A DNA stretch of 9,685 nucleotides from Rickettsiales bacterium (lineage in GTDB: Bacteria > Pseudomonadota > Alphaproteobacteria > Rickettsiales > UBA1997), in the NCBI GenBank assembly GCA_947505885.1, contig CANNMN010000034.1, positions 1 to 9,685 on the forward strand, given 5' to 3'. A program made the translations under genes and the position numbers. Of this stretch, positions 1 through 5,425 are shown piece by piece (position 1 is the first letter of the stretch; each line of letters opens with the position of its first letter). The notes beneath the pieces are model-generated. The model was not told where the DNA came from. It saw nothing but the letters and a program-made list of their open reading frames with translations, and ran no database searches.

Positions 1-115
1 CCATGTTGCAAATACTGTCCATGCTCGCCCCTTCTCCAATGGGAAAGAGACTCATCTTTCCTGCTGGAGCCGAGGGAATTGACATTGCTTGCTGCTGATG
101 AAAATCATCCGACAT
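1..115 (-). CDS. unrecognised protein, N-terminal fragment (runs off the left edge)
   Basis: An open frame on the minus strand starts with ATG at 115-113 and stays open for 38 codons to the window edge. The visible protein begins MSDDFHQQQAMSIPSAPAGK and is then hydrophilic to neutral, with a Gln-rich stretch and an Ala/Pro-rich stretch. I see no signal peptide or known motif and do not recognise the family. The start lies 7 bp beyond the malic enzyme stop codon (TAA at 125-123), so cotranscription with maeB is likely. There is no clear Shine-Dalgarno sequence before the ATG. A second in-frame ATG at 85-83 is an alternative start. Too little is visible to assign a function. Confidence 0.5.
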   Translation of the reverse strand, partial: MSDDFHQQQAMSIPSAPAGKMSLFPIGEGASMDSICNM

Positions 116-122
116 ATTTAAA

Positions 123-2399
123 TTATTTTGTTTGTGAGCCAACAGCTGCAATAGCTGCCATGTTCAGAATATCATTGATTGAAGAGTTCATGGTGACGAT
201 CTGAACAGATTTTTCAAAGCCATCCAAGATTGGGCCGATTACGGTGCAATTACCCACTTCTTCTAAAAGTTTTGTTGCAATGCTTGCTGAGTGTAAACCT
301 GGGCAGATCAAAATATTTGCTGGCGCGGTTAAGCGGCAGAAAGGATATTTCGACATTTTATCCATGTTCAGAGCCACGTCAGCAGTCATTTCGCCGTCAT
401 ATTCGAAATCGACCTTCATTGTGTCTAAAAGCTCAACCGCGTGTTTGACGCGAGAAGATTCCGCTTTCAGAGCCGAGCCAAAATTTGAAAAAGAAAGAAA
501 AGCTACTCGAGGCTCATAACCCATTCCACGAACTTTCGCCGCAGTTTGAATCGCGATTTTCACAAGATGTTCAGATGAAGAAAGTTCTGAACAAGCAGTG
601 TCGGCAATGAAAATCGTGCGATTTTTTGAAATCACCATCGAAACGCCAAGAAGAATTTTATCCTTCTTATTTTTGATGACTTGCCAGACGTCTGTCATTG
701 CTTTGCGATAGCCGCGAGTTAGTCCGGTAATGAGTGCATCGCCATGTCCACAGGCAAGCATTGATGCTGCAAAAACATTGCGATCATTGTTGATCATGCG
801 CGCACAATCAGAACGAAGAACGCCATTACGCTGCAATTTTTTGTAAAGGTAATCGGTGAATTTGCTGTTCTCGTCCGAGATTGAAGCGTTGTAAATCTCG
901 ATGCCTTTTGGATCTACATTGGCTTCTTTCATGTTTTCCAAAATGCGTTTTTCTTTGCCAATCAGAATTGGCTTTCCATAGCCAGAGTCGCGCCACATTG
1001 CGGCAACGCGGATGATTTCTGGCTGTTCACCTTCGGCAAAAATTACTTTTTTTGGTGATCTTTCGAGTTTTTCGAAAATCATGCCAAGGCTGTTAACTGT
1101 AGGATCGCGACGGGCTTGCAATTCTCTTTTATAAGCATCCCAATCTTTAATTGGTTTACGCGCGACGCCAGTTGCAACTGCAGCGTTAGCAACTGCCATC
1201 GGAACTACGTGAATCAAACGTGAATCAAATGGAGTTGGGATGATGTAATGTTTGCCGAACTTCATGTCGCGTCGGCCGGCGTAGGCTTTTATTACTTCTT
1301 CAGGAACATGTTCGCGGGCTAGTTCGGCGATGGCTTTTGCAGCGGCGATCTTCATTTCTTCGTTGATTGTTGAGGCACGAACGTCGAGAGCGCCACGGAA
1401 AATATAAGGGAAGCCCATTACGTTATTCACTTGGTTTTCGTAATCTGAACGGCCAGTAGCAACAATTGCATCGTCACGAGTAGCATGAACTTCTTCCGGA
1501 GTGATTTCTGGATCTGGATTGGCCATTGCAAAAATCACTGGGTTTTTCGCCATTGATTTAACCATAGCTTTTGTTACCGCACCTTTAACTGAAAGGCCAA
1601 GGAACACGTCAGCATCTTTCATCGCCTCTTCTAATGTGCGTAATTTTGTATTAACGGCGTGAGCTGATTTCCATTGATTCATGCCATCTGTTCTGCCTTT
1701 GTAAATAACGCCTTTAGTGTCGCAGAGTAGGGCGTTATTGTGGGGAAGGCCCATTGCTTTCAAGAGTTCTAAGCAGGCAATACCAGCAGCGCCAGCACCA
1801 TTTACGACGACTTTAATGTCTTTAAATTTTTTATTAGAAAGGTGCAAAACGTTGATAATGCCTGCAGCAGAGATGATCGCAGTTCCATGTTGATCATCGT
1901 GGAAAACAGGAATATCCATTATTTCGCGCAGCTTGCTTTCGATAATGAAACACTCCGGAGCTTTTATATCTTCTAGATTGATACCACCCCAAGTTGGTCC
2001 AAGAAATTTAACAGCATTGATAAATTCATCAGGATTTTCTGTAGCAACTTCGATGTCGACTGAATCGATGTCGGCAAAACGTTTGAACAAAACTGACTTT
2101 CCTTCCATTACTGGCTTACCAGCAAGAGCACCAAGATTTCCGAGACCAAGCACTGCGGTGCCGTTCGAAATCACCGCAACGTAGTTTCCTTTTGAAGTGT
2201 AATCGTAAGCAGCATCAGGATTTTTTTGAATTTCCAAGCAAGGAATCGCAACGCCTGGAGAATAGGCGAGGGCCAAATCGCGCTGAGTATTAAGTGGCTT
2301 GGTGGCATGCATGGCAACCTTTCCTGGCTGGCCTTGCATGTGGAATTGTAATGCTTCAAGTTCTTTTGAAGTCCGTGTCGTGCTTTTTTTCGTAGCCAT
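123..2399 (-). CDS. maeB: NADP-dependent malic enzyme with C-terminal phosphotransacetylase-like domain
   Basis: Cytoplasmic enzyme that oxidatively decarboxylates malate to pyruvate and CO2, feeding pyruvate and NADPH from the TCA cycle. The 758-residue length matches the long MaeB/Tme hybrid class. Seen in the sequence: an N-terminal malic domain (about residues 20-160) with QRDLALAYSPGV (39-50) and VISNGTAVLGLGNLGAL (76-92); FHDDQHGTAI (166-175), which carries metal and active-site residues; a Rossmann NAD(P) motif GAGAAG (201-206); and NPDPEIT (294-300). From about residue 445 (KKVIFAEGEQPEI) to the end is a phosphate acetyltransferase-like domain, which in this family is usually regulatory or structural rather than an active transacetylase. 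Signatures such as TDGMNQWKSAHAV (238-250) are typical of alphaproteobacterial copies. It is divergent from the amidase gene and 7 bp upstream of the left-edge gene. No strong Shine-Dalgarno precedes the ATG. The gene looks intact. Confidence 0.96.
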   Translation of the reverse strand: MATKKSTTRTSKELEALQFHMQGQPGKVAMHATKPLNTQRDLALAYSPGVAIPCLEIQKNPDAAYDYTSKGNYVAVISNGTAVLGLGNLGALAGKPVMEGKSVLFKRFADIDSVDIEVATENPDEFINAVKFLGPTWGGINLEDIKAPECFIIESKLREIMDIPVFHDDQHGTAIISAAGIINVLHLSNKKFKDIKVVVNGAGAAGIACLELLKAMGLPHNNALLCDTKGVIYKGRTDGMNQWKSAHAVNTKLRTLEEAMKDADVFLGLSVKGAVTKAMVKSMAKNPVIFAMANPDPEITPEEVHATRDDAIVATGRSDYENQVNNVMGFPYIFRGALDVRASTINEEMKIAAAKAIAELAREHVPEEVIKAYAGRRDMKFGKHYIIPTPFDSRLIHVVPMAVANAAVATGVARKPIKDWDAYKRELQARRDPTVNSLGMIFEKLERSPKKVIFAEGEQPEIIRVAAMWRDSGYGKPILIGKEKRILENMKEANVDPKGIEIYNASISDENSKFTDYLYKKLQRNGVLRSDCARMINNDRNVFAASMLACGHGDALITGLTRGYRKAMTDVWQVIKNKKDKILLGVSMVISKNRTIFIADTACSELSSSEHLVKIAIQTAAKVRGMGYEPRVAFLSFSNFGSALKAESSRVKHAVELLDTMKVDFEYDGEMTADVALNMDKMSKYPFCRLTAPANILICPGLHSASIATKLLEEVGNCTVIGPILDGFEKSVQIVTMNSSINDILNMAAIAAVGSQTK

Positions 2400-2453
2400 T
2401 TTTTGTTGATTGCGTTTAGAGGAGTCGCGGCTTGTTAAATCCTAAATGTTAAA

Positions 2454-3131
2454 ATGAAAGTCGATCGCAGTAAAAAATTTTTTGAGTTCTTCGAAAGAAA
2501 AAGTGAACCAAGAAATATTCAATTTTTAGTTCTTCATCACATTGAGGCAAGTTCTGTTGAGCATGCGATTGAGCAGCTTTGCGAGCACCAAGTTAGCTCG
2601 CATTATTTAATCGACGAAGATGGAAAAATCTTTGAATTGGTTGATGAAAATAACGTTGCCTATCACGCTGGAGTTAGCTATTGGCGAGGCGTTGAAGGCT
2701 TAAACCAAACTTCAATCGGCATCGAATTTATTAATTCTGCACCTTTTGAAAAAAAATTTGAAATCGCACAGATGCAGGCTGGGCTTGAGCTCTGCAAATA
2801 TCTAATCGCTAAATATCAGATCAAAGCAGAGCAGGTGGTTGGTCATTCCGACATTGCCTATAACAAAGAAACCGGCTTGCCAGACCGCAAGCAAGATCCA
2901 TCACATTTATTCGATTGGCAGTTTTTAACACTAAATGGAGTGGGAATTTTTCCCGATTTTTCACTCAATATTTTAGATCACTTTAAGCTCGGTGAACATG
3001 ACGAAAAAATCGCCGAGGCAAAAAGAAATCTAATAAAATTCGGCTACAGAGTGATAAATTTGAATGATGAGTTCGACCAGGAGTTACAAGCCTTGATCAC
3101 AGTTTTTAAAAGGAGATTTCATGCCAACTAA
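2454..3131 (+). CDS. AmpD-type N-acetylmuramoyl-L-alanine amidase with C-terminal peptidoglycan-binding-like segment
   Basis: Predicted zinc amidase (Amidase_2 fold) cutting the bond between N-acetylmuramic acid and L-alanine, in muropeptide recycling or wall remodelling. Seen: FLVLHHIEASS with probable zinc ligand His28; SSHYLIDEDGKIFELV (48-63); AYHAG (69-73); SIGIEF with Glu91 at the AmpD catalytic position; VGHSDIA with zinc ligand His131; and DRKQDPS with Lys146 and zinc ligand Asp148. The stretch between HSDIA and RKQDP is longer by several residues (YNKETGLPD) than the usual HSDIAPGRKxDP spacing. Residues 185-222 (from KIAEAKRNLIKFGYRV to VFKRRF) look like the peptidoglycan-binding helix bundle found at the end of AmpD/AmiD homologues, but the frame stops right after FKRRF, where I recall relatives continuing about 15-25 residues. 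No signal peptide is visible. The last 11 nt overlap the next gene, implying translational coupling. AmpD versus AmiD cannot be settled from sequence alone. Confidence 0.88.
   Translation: MKVDRSKKFFEFFERKSEPRNIQFLVLHHIEASSVEHAIEQLCEHQVSSHYLIDEDGKIFELVDENNVAYHAGVSYWRGVEGLNQTSIGIEFINSAPFEKKFEIAQMQAGLELCKYLIAKYQIKAEQVVGHSDIAYNKETGLPDRKQDPSHLFDWQFLTLNGVGIFPDFSLNILDHFKLGEHDEKIAEAKRNLIKFGYRVINLNDEFDQELQALITVFKRRFHAN
3101..3131 (+). repeat. 31-nt leader repeat, copy 1 (contains the RBS of the serine hydrolase gene)
   Basis: This stretch matches 5395-5425 at 30 of 31 positions; the only difference is C at 3124 against A at 5418. The first 23 bases, through the ATG, are identical. The core is AAAAGGAGATTTCATG. 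It supplies the ribosome binding site and start of the 3121 gene, and in another frame the last codons and TAA stop of the amidase. A weaker resemblance may extend about 10 nt further upstream. Confidence 0.9.
3110..3115 (+). promoter_or_regulatory. strong Shine-Dalgarno AAGGAG for the serine hydrolase gene
   Basis: AAGGAG lies 5 nt before the ATG at 3121, which supports that start. It is inside the amidase coding sequence, so the two genes are probably coupled. Most other starts in the window lack such a clear site; the only equal is the second copy of this leader at 5404-5409. Confidence 0.85.
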
Positions 3132-4614
3132 ATTTCAAAATCCGACAGACATCTCGGAAGGGCTTTTAAATGGTTCATTGAAAATTGACGATCTTAGAGA
3201 TGGCAGAGCTACGGCTACACCCATCTCTGACTCAATAGCAACTGATGGTGTTGCAACCTCTTCTTCCGTATCGGTTATGACATTTGGCGACCACGGCGTT
3301 GCAGAAAACTTCGCCTCTGATGGCGCTTCAGATGACACCATTTTTTGCGCCGGCAGTATGACGAAAATGGTTACTGCGGTCACAATGCTCAGAATGACTG
3401 AAGAAGAAAAATATCAGCAATATTTAGCGGATGAAATCGACACAAAATTATCCGATATTTTACCACTCTTAAAGAAGTATTATCCTGACTCTAAATACAT
3501 TACCGAAGAGCTAGAACAGCAGCCTAATTTTGAGCAGATCACCCTACAACACTTGGCGCAACACACTTCTGGTCTTAGCAACTTTTCAGGAAAAGATTTG
3601 ATTGGAGAAGTTTATGGCAACGTTAATAGGCGCATCTCCAAGGACATGCTCGATACCAAAAAAGCTCCTCGAGCAGTAAGGTATGGGGAAAATATCTGTG
3701 AGCATTCTTACAATAATTTAGGCTATGAGTTGCTTGGCCGAATTATAGTTGCGGTCGCCAGCGAGGCCGAACATTTCCTGAAAGAATTTGGCGATGTAGT
3801 AAATGAATTAGTGATCGATCGAGTTAAAGAAAAAGTCGGACCGGAAAAATCATCAGCGGTAAAATTTTTTACCGCTGATCAGATGGAAATAGCTCCCGAT
3901 GGCAAAACTCGGATTAGAAGTCACCCAGAATTACGCGTAGAATTCGGCAAGCATTATCACGATGGAAAATTCTTACAGGTGGTGCCGTCATGTATTTATC
4001 ACGAGATGACAGCTGGCGGAGGTTACACTACTCCAGAATCGATGAGTAGGGTGGTTTTTCACATATTGAGCGATCGGCCTGAATTTAGTATTTTTAAAAA
4101 ACCAGAAACCCTCGAGATCTTTAATTCGCGACAAGTTTTAGTGCCAGATGGCTACTACAGAGAGCCCGGACATCATACTTACGGGATTGGTTACCGGTCG
4201 TTTTCAAATGAAGATCAGAAGAAATACAGAGGTCATGGAGGATTAGATTTTGGTTCAAACAGCCACGCCATGATTGATACCGAGGCAAACAAAGTAGCGA
4301 CCACAATGATCTCCTTTGAAAACCTTACTCTGCCGCTTGCTTATGCATTAACTCACAAGAAAAAATCAGCAAAACCGATAGAAATTAATTCAGAATTACA
4401 CGCAAAAACTCTAGAACTTTCTAAGAATTATTCTGAATCGCAGCTGCTCGAAATGAGGAATGGCTTAGAAAAATCTTACGAAGATTTTGGAGAAAAATTT
4501 GAGGCTATTTCGAAGCAGAGAATTGATGCGCTTGATCTTGCCACTTCTCCATCGCCAACTCCAGAAAGACCAAAAATATCTCGAGTTAAAGGCGGTAACT
4601 TCAACGAAATTTAG
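3121..4614 (+). CDS. class-C beta-lactamase-fold serine hydrolase with conserved FNE-type C-terminal tail
   Basis: Predicted serine hydrolase of the beta-lactamase / penicillin-binding family (PF00144 type: esterases, D,D-peptidases, class C enzymes). Seen: FCAGSMTKMV with nucleophile Ser79 and Lys82 (SxxK); LQHLAQHTSGLSNF (142-155), a family hallmark; HSYNNLGYELLGRII with Tyr197-Asn-Asn199 (YxN); GGGYTTPESMSRVV (299-312); and GHGGLDFGSNSH with His372-x-Gly374 in the third-motif position. All three catalytic elements are present, so it should be active. Residues about 215-285 form an extra charged stretch before the GGGYTT block. Residues 420-475 look helical or coiled-coil, followed by a Pro/Ser-rich linker and the ending SRVKGGNFNEI. 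No signal peptide or membrane segment is visible, unusual for an enzyme of this fold if it acts on cell wall. The tail resembles that of the 5415-7730 protein, suggesting a shared export or sorting tag (inference). The natural substrate is unknown; nothing points specifically to antibiotic resistance. Confidence 0.88.
   Translation: MPTKFQNPTDISEGLLNGSLKIDDLRDGRATATPISDSIATDGVATSSSVSVMTFGDHGVAENFASDGASDDTIFCAGSMTKMVTAVTMLRMTEEEKYQQYLADEIDTKLSDILPLLKKYYPDSKYITEELEQQPNFEQITLQHLAQHTSGLSNFSGKDLIGEVYGNVNRRISKDMLDTKKAPRAVRYGENICEHSYNNLGYELLGRIIVAVASEAEHFLKEFGDVVNELVIDRVKEKVGPEKSSAVKFFTADQMEIAPDGKTRIRSHPELRVEFGKHYHDGKFLQVVPSCIYHEMTAGGGYTTPESMSRVVFHILSDRPEFSIFKKPETLEIFNSRQVLVPDGYYREPGHHTYGIGYRSFSNEDQKKYRGHGGLDFGSNSHAMIDTEANKVATTMISFENLTLPLAYALTHKKKSAKPIEINSELHAKTLELSKNYSESQLLEMRNGLEKSYEDFGEKFEAISKQRIDALDLATSPSPTPERPKISRVKGGNFNEI
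3852..3879. repeat. perfect 13-bp inverted repeat inside the serine hydrolase gene
   Basis: ATCAGCGGTAAAA (3852-3864) is the exact reverse complement of TTTTACCGCTGAT (3867-3879), separated by TT. It is read in frame as SSAVKFFTAD (residues 244-253), within the extra charged segment that separates conserved blocks of the hydrolase. It may be an in-frame palindromic insertion, an mRNA hairpin or a binding site; none is demonstrated. Confidence 0.75.
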
Positions 4615-4627
4615 GTGACTATCTATC

Positions 4628-4710
4628 TTTCTGGATTCCCGCCTGCGTGGGGATGGCGTGGGAAGTGTGCACTCTCAACTGTCATCCTCGCGCAGGCGGG
4701 GATCCAGAAA
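4628..4710. repeat. intergenic palindromic repeat element (long hairpin)
   Basis: TTTCTGGATTCCCGCCTGCG (4628-4647) pairs with CGCAGGCGGGGATCCAGAAA (4691-4710) with one G-U wobble. Pairing continues through 4648-4655 with 4683-4690, using two more wobbles, giving 28-nt arms around a 27-nt loop. It fills most of the 121-bp gap between the serine hydrolase and the lipoprotein gene. Sequences of the type CTGGATTCCCGCCTGCG are familiar as dispersed palindromes in many proteobacterial genomes. No T-run follows either arm, so a Rho-independent terminator role is not supported, although the transcript could fold stably. Confidence 0.85.
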
Positions 4711-4735
4711 ATAACAACAAACTTTTAATCAGATT

Positions 4736-5293
4736 ATGAAAAAAATATCGCTCCTAATTTTTTGCACTTTGCTTGCTAGCTGTTCTGGAACAAAACACGA
4801 TTTACCAAATTGGGTTTTTAATCCTTACCTCGAAAATGGCGTTGCAGCGGCTGGATTGGCTTATCCGGGCAAGAGCGAAGAATCACAAAAACTGATCGCT
4901 GAAAATGATGCGAGAGCGGAAATTTCTAAAGTAATTCAGGCGAAATTTTCTCGACTTGTGTCAGATATTTTGGGGCAAGTTAATTTCGAAAATTCTTCGC
5001 AAGTGAAAAAGATTTTTGACCAAGCGACCAAGGAAGTTATTAAAAATATTCCTCTGTCGAAAGCCTCCGAGATCAGCAGTTACAAGGATCGAGATGGAGT
5101 TTTGTACATTCATTTATTTTTGAAAAACGAAGATTACCAAAAATCACCAAAAGCTGTTCAGGAAATATTCCAGAAACATGTCGACAAATCTAACCTAAAA
5201 AACAACGATCGAAAAAAAGCGAATGAGGCGGTTAAAGCTTTATTCGGCTATTCAAAAAACCACTACTGGGTTCACAGAGTTGATCTTTATTAA
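4736..5293 (+). CDS. LPP20-like lipoprotein
   Basis: Predicted 185-residue lipoprotein. The N-terminus has two lysines, a hydrophobic core and a lipobox LLASC with lipidated Cys16, so it should be cleaved by signal peptidase II and anchored in a membrane, probably the outer one. After a short linker come LPNWVFNPY and VAAAGLAYPG (about residues 23-45), then an Ala/Arg-rich helix with ENDARAEISKVIQ (55-67). This W-P...AxG...A..AR..I pattern is that of the LPP20 family, whose biochemical role is poorly defined. The C-terminal third is lysine-rich and ends in YWVHRVDLY. It sits between the serine hydrolase and the 771-residue multidomain gene, with a palindromic element on each side. No clear Shine-Dalgarno precedes the ATG, but the signal peptide begins exactly there. 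It could be a surface factor of the same accessory block or an unrelated gene caught between repeats. Confidence 0.8.
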   Translation: MKKISLLIFCTLLASCSGTKHDLPNWVFNPYLENGVAAAGLAYPGKSEESQKLIAENDARAEISKVIQAKFSRLVSDILGQVNFENSSQVKKIFDQATKEVIKNIPLSKASEISSYKDRDGVLYIHLFLKNEDYQKSPKAVQEIFQKHVDKSNLKNNDRKKANEAVKALFGYSKNHYWVHRVDLY

Positions 5294-5309
5294 CCCGCAA
5301 TAATGTTTT

Positions 5310-5379
5310 TGTCATCCCGAGCAAAGCGAAGGATCTCAAAAGTCTTATTCACGAGATCCTTCGCTTTGCTCAGATGACA
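5310..5379. repeat. intergenic palindromic repeat element, possible terminator
   Basis: GAGCAAAGCGAAGGATCTC (5319-5337) is a perfect 19-bp inverted repeat of 5353-5371, with a 15-nt loop. Outer flanks TGTCAT (5310-5315) and ATGACA (5374-5379) also pair, separated from the core by a small asymmetric bulge. A T-rich run follows at 5383-5388, so on the plus strand this could end transcription of the lipoprotein gene. The type (GTCATCCCGAGCAAAGCGAAGGATCTC-like) is common as a dispersed hairpin repeat in host-associated alphaproteobacteria. Confidence 0.85.
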
Positions 5380-5394
5380 GTATTTTTTAGCCAT

Positions 5395-5425
5395 AGTTTT
5401 TAAAAGGAGATTTCATGACAACTAA
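5395..5425 (+). repeat. 31-nt leader repeat, copy 2 (contains the RBS of the multidomain gene)
   Basis: This is the second copy of the 3101-3131 sequence, 30 of 31 identical. Here it lies in a true intergenic region apart from the first codons of the 5415 gene. In the amidase reading frame it would encode VFKRRFHDN followed by TAA, against VFKRRFHAN and TAA in the amidase itself. Copy 2 therefore looks like a displaced end of an amidase gene. Confidence 0.9.
5404..5409 (+). promoter_or_regulatory. strong Shine-Dalgarno AAGGAG for the multidomain gene
   Basis: AAGGAG lies 5 nt before the ATG at 5415, the same arrangement as at 3110-3115. It supports the 5415 start and suggests matched translation strength for the two tail-sharing proteins. 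Confidence 0.85.

Noticed and set aside
230..519. Two plus-strand open frames opposite the end of maeB
   Set aside because: They lie antisense to the well-conserved phosphotransacetylase-like domain, overlap each other and show no family features.
1933..2359. Open frames inside the maeB N-terminal region (plus strand 1933-2184, minus strand 2171-2359)
   Set aside because: They are alternative frames of a strongly conserved gene with no recognisable product.
2400..2453. Sigma-70 promoters between maeB and the amidase
   Set aside because: AT-rich hexamers exist on both strands, but none has a convincing -35/-10 pair with proper spacing.
3135..3383. Minus-strand open frame opposite the serine hydrolase N-terminus
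   Set aside because: It is a shadow frame of a gene with intact catalytic motifs; no start signal or family resemblance.
4121..4306. Minus-strand open frame opposite the HxG region of the hydrolase
   Set aside because: It is a shadow of the coding strand; composition is unlike a real small protein and there is no RBS.
3121..4614. Antibiotic-resistance beta-lactamase
   Set aside because: The fold matches, but the lack of a signal peptide, the large insertions and the C-terminal tail argue against a typical class C resistance enzyme.
4628..5379. CRISPR array or insertion sequence ends
   Set aside because: The hairpins differ from each other, are not tandemly spaced, and there is no transposase or cas gene nearby.
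4615..5414. Two intergenic gaps of exactly 121 bp as a sign of a duplicated unit
   Set aside because: Their sequences are unrelated apart from each holding a hairpin, so the equal length is probably coincidence.
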